From NCBI GenBank assembly GCA_026388755.1, contig JAPLJE010000316.1, forward strand, positions 1 to 5,755: a DNA stretch of 5,755 nt. Reading direction: 5' to 3'. Below, piece after piece: positions 1 through 5,755 of the stretch; the stretch's first letter is position 1; each line of letters opens with the position of its first letter. Under the pieces are notes generated by a model, which was not told where the DNA came from, made no database searches, and worked only from the letters and a program-made list of their open reading frames with translations. The position numbers and the translations under genes were made by a program. The stretch is from Deltaproteobacteria bacterium. GTDB taxonomy: Bacteria > Desulfobacterota > Desulfobacteria > Desulfobacterales > Desulfatirhabdiaceae.

Positions 1-1
1 A

Positions 2-505
2 ACATCCAGTTCACTGCCGGAAAGAAGCTCACCCGTATTCATGGAGAAAAGAGGCTGTTTCGTCACCCTGCATTCGAAAGGTCAGCTAAGAGGGTGTATC
101 GGCATTATTGAGCCCATAAAATCGCTGCTTGCCGGTGTAAAAGAAAACGCCATTCATGCAGGGTTTCATGATCCAAGATTTTCCCCTGTCACCCTGCAAG
201 AAATGGAGCATATCACAATTGATATCAGCATATTGACCAAGCCCGTGCCGCTAAGTTATCAGAATCCGGATGACTTGAAAAAACAGCTTAAACCCGGTGT
301 GCATGGTGTAATCCTTACACATAGCTACCACCGGGCAACTTTTCTTCCTCAGGTCTGGGAACAGCTTCCCGGAACAGAAGACTTTCTGGGCCATTTATGC
401 CGGAAAGCCGGAATGGAGAAAATATGCTGGAAGGATACGAAAACCGCTGTTGAGGTGTATGAGGTGTCAGTTTTTTCAGAAAAAGACATGAACCGGAATC
501 TTTAA
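2..505 (+). CDS. AMMECR1-domain protein (AmmeMemoRadiSam system protein A type), 5'-truncated by the window edge
   Basis: The frame is open from base 2 through an internal ATG at 41 to TAA at 503-505, giving 167 visible residues. The codons before the ATG (TSSSLPERSSPVF) read like the linker that precedes the conserved core, so the ATG at 41 is probably internal and the true start lies left of the window. Counting from that Met, the family hallmark LRGCIG is at residues 16-21, preceded by RGCFVTL. It is followed by DPRFSPVT, then ISILTKPVPL, then GVHGVIL, and then FLPQVWEQLPGTEDFLGHLCRKAGM with a downstream Trp and a VEVYEVSVF end. This order matches AMMECR1 domains closely. In bacteria the family (AmmeMemoRadiSam system A) commonly sits with a Memo-like protein and a radical SAM protein; its biochemical role is not firmly established. 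Those partners, if present, would lie to the left. The protein is probably cytoplasmic, as no membrane segment is seen. Identity is secure; function is not. Confidence 0.94.
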   Translation, partial: TSSSLPERSSPVFMEKRGCFVTLHSKGQLRGCIGIIEPIKSLLAGVKENAIHAGFHDPRFSPVTLQEMEHITIDISILTKPVPLSYQNPDDLKKQLKPGVHGVILTHSYHRATFLPQVWEQLPGTEDFLGHLCRKAGMEKICWKDTKTAVEVYEVSVFSEKDMNRNL

Positions 506-539
506 GCACAGCGATGAATTGGGTTTGGCAACCACGGAT

Positions 540-1208
540 TTACCTGGCCAGCATGGCCCGCATGATATCCCCTGCATTTTCAGCATGATTCGCAATCTTA
601 CCAATTGTTTCTGCCAGCCGAATAACATGAAACAAAGATATCGGGTCCGTCACGGATTCAAATGCTTTCTGGATAATCATTTCTTCTACCTTATCCGCCT
701 CATGTTCCTGCTGACGAATGGTCCGGATGATTTCTTTAACCTTGTTCCGTCGGTTTTCTGAAAATCGTTGAAAATATTTCATGGCCGCTGCAACCATTCT
801 GCTGATTTCTTCAAACGGATCCATCACAGCATCCACCAGCAGAAAAAAATCCTTGTGCAGATCCGCGGGAATGAATTCCCGGTTTCGGTATGAAATCCAG
901 GCCAAAGAGCCTACCACGGCATCTAGAATCCCATCTTGTTCCTTGACATACTTCAGCAGGAGCACTTTGTCCACCGGCATCAGGATCTCTCGCGGAAGAT
1001 AGGCCCGAATACGATTCTTTATGATATCGGCTTCACTTTCCAACCGGATGACTTCATTTCTGTGCGCTTCAAATAACTCACAGTGAGCATTCACATGGCA
1101 CTCGATAGCCTGCTGAAAGATCCAGGCGCATTCTTTCACTTTTTCAGCATGTTCCTGAATTCCGCAAAAAGTGGGCGCCATAATAAATGACAGAAACGGC
1201 AACCGCAT
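540..1208 (-). CDS. DUF47 / TIGR00153 family PhoU-like protein (putative Pit accessory protein)
   Basis: This is a complete gene of 222 residues, close to the usual length of about 210-230 for the family. The ATG at 1208-1206 is preceded on the minus strand by AGGAG with a 6-base spacer, so the start is well supported. The N-terminus MRLPFLSF followed by GIQEHAEKVKEC is typical of TIGR00153 proteins. The protein is almost all helical, with the acidic repeats expected of PhoU-like metal-binding bundles: LESEAD at residues 56-61, QEHEAD at 167-172 and NHAENAGD at 207-214. Relatives usually lie beside a PiT-family inorganic phosphate transporter and are thought to control it in the cytoplasm; Bacillus YkaA and the OrfA of rhizobial orfA-pit are examples. 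Here the gene is alone: the next gene downstream converges on it and the upstream gene is divergent. A strong predicted promoter lies about 100 bases upstream. Family assignment is firm; the transporter link is inferred from relatives, not seen here. Confidence 0.93.
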   Translation of the reverse strand: MRLPFLSFIMAPTFCGIQEHAEKVKECAWIFQQAIECHVNAHCELFEAHRNEVIRLESEADIIKNRIRAYLPREILMPVDKVLLLKYVKEQDGILDAVVGSLAWISYRNREFIPADLHKDFFLLVDAVMDPFEEISRMVAAAMKYFQRFSENRRNKVKEIIRTIRQQEHEADKVEEMIIQKAFESVTDPISLFHVIRLAETIGKIANHAENAGDIMRAMLAR

Positions 1209-1214
1209 GATAAT

Positions 1215-1219
1215 CTCCT
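1215..1219 (-). promoter_or_regulatory. Ribosome binding site of the DUF47 gene
   Basis: The plus-strand CTCCT reads AGGAG on the minus strand and lies 6 bases before the ATG at 1208. This fixes the start of the 222-residue protein and agrees with the conserved N-terminus of the family. Confidence 0.8.
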
Positions 1220-1264
1220 GAAACTCTGTCTTTTGGAAAATATGAACCGTTTATTACCAATAAT

Positions 1265-1291
1265 TTGAATCTTTCCCATAGAATGATTCAA
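1265..1291 (-). repeat. Perfect 7-base inverted repeat in the predicted DUF47 leader
   Basis: TTGAATC at 1265-1271 and GATTCAA at 1285-1291 are exact reverse complements separated by 13 bases. The pair begins roughly 10 bases downstream of the predicted DUF47 transcription start. It could be an operator bound by a dimeric repressor, with half-site centres 20 bases apart (about two helical turns), or a weak AT-rich RNA hairpin. It is not followed by a T run, so it is not an intrinsic terminator. A chance occurrence in AT-rich DNA cannot be excluded. Confidence 0.4.
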
Positions 1292-1307
1292 GCAACAACA
1301 ATTTTTA

Positions 1308-1336
1308 ATTATATCAACAGAAGGTGCAATGTTCAA
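1308..1336 (-). promoter_or_regulatory. Predicted sigma-70-type promoter of the DUF47 gene
   Basis: Read on the minus strand, TTGAAC (1336-1331) is followed by exactly 17 bases and then a perfect TATAAT (1313-1308). A TGA directly before the -10 box supplies an extended -10 TG motif. The -35 box matches the consensus at four of six positions. Transcription would begin near 1301 and give a leader of about 92 bases before the DUF47 start codon. The match is read directly from the sequence; that it works in this host is inferred. Confidence 0.65.
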
Positions 1337-1536
1337 TGAAATTTATCTGGAAGGTCCGAGTTCAGCAGGTCGGGTTTCATTACCTGACAAAACAAAGCGA
1401 TGTGCTCGTTAACGACCTTTTTTATCTCCCGGATCACCATTGCCAATCCGGAATACATGTTTAATTTCGGCACATATGTTTGACGAAGCTGTGATTTTCC
1501 GGCTTGGTGTCGTTTGCAAACCATCCTTATGAAGTT

Positions 1537-1540
1537 GGAG
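1537..1540 (+). promoter_or_regulatory. Ribosome binding site that decides the M16 peptidase start
   Basis: GGAG lies 6 bases before the ATG at 1547. The two earlier in-frame starts, TTG at 1514 and ATG at 1529, have no purine-rich site at a proper distance. The choice also places basic residues followed directly by a hydrophobic stretch at the N-terminus, as expected of an exported protein. Confidence 0.7.
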
Positions 1541-1546
1541 TTATCG

Positions 1547-4492
1547 ATGAAACAGTCGCCGTATGATCCTGTCAGGATTTCGTTGCGGGCGGGAATTATC
1601 GGATGGATTCTGGCAATCTTTGTTGCCCTGATGCCCTTATCTGATAAGATTCCTCTCGTTTTTTCAGGAAAAACTTCTTCCGAGGGAATCAGCCTGGCTT
1701 CAGCAGATGAAGTCAATTTTACCCTCTGGCCGCATGAACAGAGCGATCTTTCTCCGGATTCGAATCTTGTCTTAGGAAAACTTCCCAATGGATTTCGCTA
1801 TGCCCTGATGAAAAACAAAACCCCGCTTGACAGGGTCAGCATGCATCTGATGGTTCAGGCCGGCTCCCTGAATGAAACCGATGATCAGCAGGGATACGCC
1901 CATTTTCTGGAGCACTTGGAATTTTGCGGATCCACCCATTTCAAGCCTGGCGAGCTGATCCGCTATTTCCAGAGCATCGGAATGGATTTTGGGGCCGATG
2001 CCAATGCCCGGACAGGCTTCACGGATACGGTTTATGATGTACTTCTTCCCAATGGATCGCGGCAAAGCCTTGCAGACGGCCTTAAAGTGATGCGCGATTT
2101 TGCCGGTGGTGCCCTTTTGCTGCCGGATGAGATCGACAGGGAACGAAAAGTCGTACTTGCTGAAAAACTGACGCGGGACTCATCCAGCTACCGAACTTTT
2201 GAGTCGTCCCTGAAGTTTTCATTTCCGGATTCTTTGATTTCGAGGCGTCTTCCCATTGGGGACGAAACTGTATTAAAGAAAGCGGATCATGCTGCCCTGA
2301 AACGGTTTTACGATATCTGGTACCGGCCGGAAACCATGATTCTGGTTGCAGTCGGCGATCTGGACCCGGCAATCGGAGTCGGCCTGATCGAAGAGGCATT
2401 TTCCTCATTATCTTTCCGGGCAGAGGGGATGCCGGCGCCGGATATCGGAAAAATCGATCATCAAGGGGCGAAAGCTTTTTATCATTATGAGGCGGAATCC
2501 GGAACCGCTGCTGTCAGTATCGGAACCCTATATCGGGGAAAAAACGTGCCGGACTCGATTCAGTTTCAAAAAGAAGAGGCATTAAAAGCCCTGGCGGATA
2601 AAATCATGCAAAACCGGCTGGATGCGTTGATTCGAAAACCGGGCACGCCATTTACGTCAGCCAGCGTTCATTCGGGGCGCTTCATGAAAGGGATATATGT
2701 TGCGGAAATTTCGGCTGAGAGCGATCCCGAAAACTGGCAAAAATCCCTTTCCACAATTGAACAGCAACTTCGAAGTGCTCTGGAGTATGGATTTTTAGAC
2801 ACCGAAGTTGTCCGGGTCAAAGCGGATTTTCTCTCTAGCCTTGAGGATCAGGAAAAAAAGGCTTCCACCCGAAATAGTCAGTCAATCGCCCGTCAAATAA
2901 TCGAAGCCCTTGATCAGAATCAGGTCATACAGTCCCCGGCACAGAGAAAGGCGCTTCTTGCCCCCTTTGTTCAGTCGCTGACAGCCAAGGATGTTCTTGA
3001 ATCGTTGAAATCGGCCTGGTCCAGGGATCATCGTTTGATCGAGCTGACCGGAAATGTCAGGCTGGCGGATTCCGACGGGGTATTGCCGGAAAAACAGATC
3101 CTGGACGTCTGGAATCAGAGTCAAGGGGTTTCCGTATTTCCTCCGGTGGAATATCGTCCCGTCTCGTTTCCATACTTTGCTGTGCCGGACGTGCCGGGTC
3201 CGATTCGCGAGCGCCGTGAAATTGTCGATCTGGGTATCATTCAGGTGGATTTTGCAAACGGCATTCGCCTGAATTTGAAAAAAACCGATTTCAAACAGAA
3301 TCAGGTGATGGCCAATCTGGTTTTTGGATCTGGATCCGCTTCAGAACCTTTGAATAAACCTGGGTTGTCACAATTGACTGCGGAAGTGATCCAGGAAAGC
3401 GGGCTGGGCGGACTAACCCGGGAAGAGCTGGATCGGGCCCTTGCCGGTAAAAACACCCAGATTCGTTTTAGCGTTGGCGAAGATCGGTTTATGTTCAAGG
3501 CAAGCTCGGTTTCCGACGAAATCCCGTTGCTGTTTCAGCTCTTCCGTGCCCATATTTTGGACCCGGGATTTCGGCAGGACGCCTATTCCCTGTGCATGGA
3601 AAGATTTGCCCAGCAGTATCAGGAACTTTCCCGGACGGTTGACGGAATGGCAAGGCTCCATGCCCGCCGGTTTCTGGCAGGCGGAGACTCCCGGTTTGGT
3701 CTTCCTGCATACGAAGCGTTCCGGACATTGAAGCTGGAGGATGTCAGGGCATGGTTAATGCCCGCCCTCCAACAGGACGCCCTTGAGATTTCCATCGCAG
3801 GGGATATGGATGTGAATGCCGTCATCGAATTGGCGTCAACATATCTGGGAACTCTTCCGGAAAGATCAACCCGATTTTTGCCACCACCCGTCACAAGCCC
3901 GAAATTTCCTGCCGGAGGTACCTTAACCCTTCAGGTTGTCACAGATATTCCCAAAACCCTTGTGATGATAGCTTATCCGACCGAAGATTTCTGGGATATT
4001 CAAAGAACCCGTCGGCTTTCCGTGCTGGCAGAGGTGTTTTCGGATCGGCTTCGTGAAAACGTTCGGGAGAAGCTCGGGGCTGCCTATTCGCCAATGGCAT
4101 TTAATCATCCCAGCCGGGCATATCCTGAATATGGCGTGTTTCAAACCATGATCACGGTTGAGCTTGGGGATGTGAAGCGGGTGATCCATGAGGTTCAATC
4201 CATTGCAGCCGCTCTTTCTGAAAAACCCGTGCCGGATGATGAATTGCACCGATCTCTGGACCCGGTTCTGACCGGCATCAAAGATTTGATACGAACCAAT
4301 GATTACTGGGTGAATTCTGTTCTAACCAGCTCTGCCGGACATCCTCAGCAGATTGATTGGAGCCGGACGATCCAGAAAGACTATGCATCGGTTTCATCAT
4401 TAGAGCTGCATCTGCTGGCTCAAAAATACCTGGGTCAGCCCAAACCCGCCATCATTGTCATTCAGCCGGAGAAATCAACAAAACAGGAATGA
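1547..4492 (+). CDS. M16 family zinc metallopeptidase (pitrilysin/PqqL-like, two-half), exported
   Basis: This gene encodes 981 residues from the ATG at 1547, which has a GGAG site; the frame also allows TTG at 1514. Residues about 10-31 form a basic stretch followed by a hydrophobic segment (AGIIGWILAIFVALMPL), so the protein is probably exported to the periplasm. An ASA-D site near residue 53 could be cut, but it is far from the hydrophobic core, so an uncleaved anchor is also possible. The first M16 half begins near LPNGFRYAL (about residue 79). It carries the inverted zinc motif HFLEH at 119-123 (ligands H119 and H123, catalytic E122). ERKVVLAE at 199-206 matches the E-x6-E pattern, with E206 the likely third ligand by alignment to pitrilysin. 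The second half begins near ANGIRLNLKK (about 570). It lacks a zinc motif, as is normal for the family, but keeps the substrate-binding R840 and Y847 in REKLGAAYS. The family degrades or processes peptides; the substrate is unknown. No partner M16 gene is adjacent. Confidence 0.95.
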   Translation: MKQSPYDPVRISLRAGIIGWILAIFVALMPLSDKIPLVFSGKTSSEGISLASADEVNFTLWPHEQSDLSPDSNLVLGKLPNGFRYALMKNKTPLDRVSMHLMVQAGSLNETDDQQGYAHFLEHLEFCGSTHFKPGELIRYFQSIGMDFGADANARTGFTDTVYDVLLPNGSRQSLADGLKVMRDFAGGALLLPDEIDRERKVVLAEKLTRDSSSYRTFESSLKFSFPDSLISRRLPIGDETVLKKADHAALKRFYDIWYRPETMILVAVGDLDPAIGVGLIEEAFSSLSFRAEGMPAPDIGKIDHQGAKAFYHYEAESGTAAVSIGTLYRGKNVPDSIQFQKEEALKALADKIMQNRLDALIRKPGTPFTSASVHSGRFMKGIYVAEISAESDPENWQKSLSTIEQQLRSALEYGFLDTEVVRVKADFLSSLEDQEKKASTRNSQSIARQIIEALDQNQVIQSPAQRKALLAPFVQSLTAKDVLESLKSAWSRDHRLIELTGNVRLADSDGVLPEKQILDVWNQSQGVSVFPPVEYRPVSFPYFAVPDVPGPIRERREIVDLGIIQVDFANGIRLNLKKTDFKQNQVMANLVFGSGSASEPLNKPGLSQLTAEVIQESGLGGLTREELDRALAGKNTQIRFSVGEDRFMFKASSVSDEIPLLFQLFRAHILDPGFRQDAYSLCMERFAQQYQELSRTVDGMARLHARRFLAGGDSRFGLPAYEAFRTLKLEDVRAWLMPALQQDALEISIAGDMDVNAVIELASTYLGTLPERSTRFLPPPVTSPKFPAGGTLTLQVVTDIPKTLVMIAYPTEDFWDIQRTRRLSVLAEVFSDRLRENVREKLGAAYSPMAFNHPSRAYPEYGVFQTMITVELGDVKRVIHEVQSIAAALSEKPVPDDELHRSLDPVLTGIKDLIRTNDYWVNSVLTSSAGHPQQIDWSRTIQKDYASVSSLELHLLAQKYLGQPKPAIIVIQPEKSTKQE

Positions 4493-4499
4493 TTCTGCC

Positions 4500-4528
4500 T
4501 TGTTTCCGGTAATATATTTTGATAATAT
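4500..4528 (+). promoter_or_regulatory. Candidate promoter of resB
   Basis: TTGTTT at 4500-4505 is separated by 17 bases from TAATAT at 4523-4528, and a TG at 4520-4521 would form an extended -10 element. The -35 box matches the consensus at only three of six positions and the -10 at four. Other hexamers in this AT-rich stretch, such as GATAAT at 4521, compete. The implied leader is about 90 bases. Confidence 0.35.
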
Positions 4529-4550
4529 TTGTAACAAAAATAAGGCCTCT

Positions 4551-4658
4551 ATGGCATTGGGTCAGCCCGCTTATTGCGCCCATTGTCTTTACCCGATTAC
4601 CTATTGCTCCCCGAATTGGAGAAAAAATGAATTCCAGGCAGCATTCCCCGATATTTAA
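4551..4658 (+). CDS. Possible 35-codon small ORF overlapping the resB start (doubtful)
   Basis: ATG at 4551 is preceded by TAAGG with a 5-base spacer. The frame runs 35 codons to TAA at 4656-4658, overlapping the first 32 bases of resB in a different frame. The product would be basic to neutral with three cysteines, C9, C12 and C19, in the segment YCAHCLYPITYC. I do not recognise it. It could be a leader peptide whose translation affects resB, or simply chance. A hydrophobic membrane segment is not evident. There is no evidence of conservation from one sequence, so treat it as a hypothesis. Confidence 0.18.
   Translation: MALGQPAYCAHCLYPITYCSPNWRKNEFQAAFPDI
4618..4621 (+). promoter_or_regulatory. 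Ribosome binding site of resB
   Basis: GGAG lies 5 bases before the ATG at 4627, with an A-only spacer. It supports this start over any internal Met. It also lies inside the small overlapping reading frame at 4551-4658, so translation of that frame, if real, could affect access to it. Confidence 0.75.
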
Positions 4659-5755
4659 ATTTTTCGCATCGGTCCGATTGACCGTTACGGTTCTTCTGAC
4701 ACTGGCTGCGACTTCCGTCATTGGAACGGTAATTCCTCAGAATCAGGCCACTGAAGCATATCTTCAGGCCTATGGCCGGAACATGGTGCGTCTTTTTTCC
4801 GTCCTCGATATGTTTGACATGTATCATTCCTGGTGGTTTCAGCTATTGTTGGTGCTTTTGACCCTGAACATTATTGTCTGTTCACTGGACCGTCTGCCCG
4901 CTGCTTGGAAGATCGTCGCTAAACCGCCGGTGTTTAAGCCTTCACGGTTTCTAAACGCTTCTTGCCAGCGACAGGTTGCGATCTCTTCCCTTGGCCAATC
5001 TCAATCTCTACTTGAAAAGACATTATCCCGGAGCGTCGGACGGGCCCGGCTTGAGCAGGCGCAGCACGGTTACTTCCTGTGGAGTGAAAAGGGGCGCTGG
5101 ACCCGTCTGGGGGTCTATGTCGTTCATCTGAGCGTGGTCTTCTTGCTGGCAGGCGGTCTGATAGGCTCGTTCTGGGGATTCGACGGAGCGGTCAACATTC
5201 CTGAAGGCGAAACCGCCAAAACGATTCGGTTGAACAATTCCGGCAAGTCGGTCCCCCTGGATTTTGAGATCCGGTGCGATAAATTCTCGGTCAGCTTTTA
5301 TGATTCGGGCGCGCCCAGCGAATACCGGTCCACGTTAACAATTCTGGAAAAAGGAACGCCGGTGCTTACCCGCGATATCATCGTCAATGATCCCCTGCGA
5401 TACAAGGGCATCAACCTGTTTCAGTCCAGCTACGGAAACCTGCCTTCCCAGAATCTGGTTTTAAGCTTTACGAGCCGGGCAACCGGATTGGAATACAAGG
5501 AAAAAATCGCTCCGGGTCAGACGGTGACGATTCCGGAAGGATTGGGATCGTTCACGATTACGGCGTTTAACCGGGATCATCAGTTTAAAGGCCATGTGAT
5601 CGGAGATGCCTTTGTCGGAATGCTGAAACCCCCAAACGGGGATTCCGTTGAAGTTGTCCTTCCGGTAAAATTCCCCAGTTTCGACCGGATGAGAAAAGGT
5701 GACGTGGTCGTTGCGATCGCTGAAACCGAAACCCGTTATTATACCGGCCTTCAGG
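4627..5755 (+). CDS. resB: Cytochrome c biogenesis protein ResB (Ccs1/CcsB-like), 3'-truncated by the window edge
   Basis: The frame is open from ATG 4627 to the right edge; 376 residues are visible. ResB is the membrane subunit of System II cytochrome c maturation and, with ResC/CcsA, moves heme across the inner membrane to apocytochromes. The start FFASVRLTVTVLLTLA...SVIGTVIPQNQ (residues 12-40) is the typical first membrane segment. DMFDMYHSWWF (61-71) leads into the second (about 71-87). A third spans about 162-181 and contains H167, a candidate heme ligand by analogy with membrane histidines in CcsBA proteins. A large periplasmic domain follows, including the family motif NDPLRYKGINLFQSSYG at 254-270. 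The closing part of that domain and the final membrane segment are expected beyond the edge; ResB proteins usually total about 400-550 residues. The gene follows the M16 peptidase on the same strand after 134 bases and probably has its own promoter. resC/ccsA would be expected next but is not visible. Confidence 0.95.
   Translation, partial: MNSRQHSPIFKFFASVRLTVTVLLTLAATSVIGTVIPQNQATEAYLQAYGRNMVRLFSVLDMFDMYHSWWFQLLLVLLTLNIIVCSLDRLPAAWKIVAKPPVFKPSRFLNASCQRQVAISSLGQSQSLLEKTLSRSVGRARLEQAQHGYFLWSEKGRWTRLGVYVVHLSVVFLLAGGLIGSFWGFDGAVNIPEGETAKTIRLNNSGKSVPLDFEIRCDKFSVSFYDSGAPSEYRSTLTILEKGTPVLTRDIIVNDPLRYKGINLFQSSYGNLPSQNLVLSFTSRATGLEYKEKIAPGQTVTIPEGLGSFTITAFNRDHQFKGHVIGDAFVGMLKPPNGDSVEVVLPVKFPSFDRMRKGDVVVAIAETETRYYTGLQ

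Larger units (their letters stand above)
1209..1546. other. Divergent intergenic region between the DUF47 and M16 genes
   Basis: This 338-base gap lies between two divergent starts. The half nearest DUF47 (about 1209-1336) is AT-rich and holds that gene's ribosome binding site, a perfect 7-base inverted repeat and a near-consensus promoter. The other half (about 1337-1546) should hold the M16 promoter, but I found no convincing -35/-10 pair there. A TTGACG at 1480-1485 has a good -35 look but no matching -10 at 16-18 bases. Short reading frames exist at 1329-1412 (+, 27 codons, MFNEIYLEGP start) and 1333-1458 (-, 41 codons, MYSGLAMVIREIKK start). Neither resembles anything I recognise. No tRNA or riboswitch fold was recognised by eye. 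Confidence 0.6.
4493..4626 (+). other. Gap between the M16 gene and resB: leader region of resB
   Basis: This 134-base stretch starts AT-rich (about 4508-4545) and holds a promoter candidate at 4500-4528. A short imperfect stem follows: TGGG 4558-4561 pairs with CCCA 4579-4582, and CGC 4568-4570 pairs with GCG 4576-4578 around a TTATT loop, with a 6-base bulge on the left arm. The resB ribosome binding site is at the right end. No intrinsic terminator is visible after the M16 stop, so read-through from the M16 gene into resB remains possible. Confidence 0.5.

Noticed and set aside
522..533. Possible bidirectional terminator between the convergent AMMECR1 and DUF47 genes
   Set aside because: Only a 4-base-pair stem (GGTT/AACC) around a 4-base loop, with no T run on either side.
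519..761. Plus-strand open frame opposite the end of the DUF47 gene
   Set aside because: It is antisense to the conserved C-terminal PhoU-like region, with no ribosome binding site and no recognisable product.
1209..1336. Pho box (PhoB binding site) ahead of the DUF47 gene
   Set aside because: CTGTC-like and CTGTT-like fragments occur, but no pair with the required 11-base spacing.
1480..1508. M16 promoter based on TTGACG at 1480-1485
   Set aside because: The -35 box is good, but the sequence 16-18 bases downstream (CTTGGT region) is not a credible -10 box.
1514..1546. TTG start for the M16 gene, giving 992 residues
   Set aside because: It has no ribosome binding site and would put 11 extra residues ahead of the signal region. 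The ATG at 1547 has GGAG at a 6-base distance.
2082..2408. 108-codon minus-strand open frame inside the M16 gene
   Set aside because: It lies wholly opposite a well-conserved peptidase coding sequence, and its translation shows no recognisable domain.
3923..4249. 108-codon minus-strand open frame inside the M16 gene
   Set aside because: It is antisense to the conserved second M16 half containing the R/Y motif; a chance open frame is the simplest reading.
4575..4586. CAHC in the small frame as a heme-binding motif
   Set aside because: Covalent heme attachment needs CxxCH; here the second cysteine is followed by leucine, so it is not a c-type heme site.

Overview
The window carries four protein-coding genes and looks like ordinary chromosomal sequence of a Gram-negative, probably anaerobic bacterium. 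A Desulfobacterota-like host (sulfate reducers and relatives) is my best guess. It rests on an AMMECR1-domain protein of the AmmeMemoRadiSam type, a DUF47/TIGR00153 PhoU-like protein, a large two-half M16 peptidase with a signal sequence, and a ResB of System II cytochrome c maturation in balanced-GC DNA. This is inference from gene content and not a taxonomic identification. I saw no mobile elements, CRISPR arrays, tRNAs or rRNAs.

Layout: the 3' part of an AMMECR1-domain gene runs from the left edge to 505 (+). It converges on a DUF47 gene at 540-1208 (-), with only 34 bases between the two stop codons and no convincing terminator. A 338-base divergent gap (1209-1546) follows. It holds a strong predicted promoter for the DUF47 gene (TTGAAC, 17-base spacer, TATAAT with an upstream TG) and a perfect 7-base inverted repeat inside that gene's predicted leader. 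Next comes an M16 metallopeptidase gene (1547-4492, +; 981 residues from the preferred ATG). After a 134-base gap with a weaker promoter candidate, resB starts at 4627 (+) and leaves the window at the right edge.

The four genes do not form one obvious pathway. The DUF47 protein would normally assist a PiT-type phosphate transporter, but none lies next to it here. The M16 peptidase probably works in the periplasm. ResB, with a ResC/CcsA partner expected to the right, would deliver heme to apocytochromes c outside the inner membrane. I found no clear new multi-gene system. The points most worth a second look are the orphan DUF47 gene with its promoter and hairpin, and a 35-codon three-cysteine reading frame that overlaps the start of resB.
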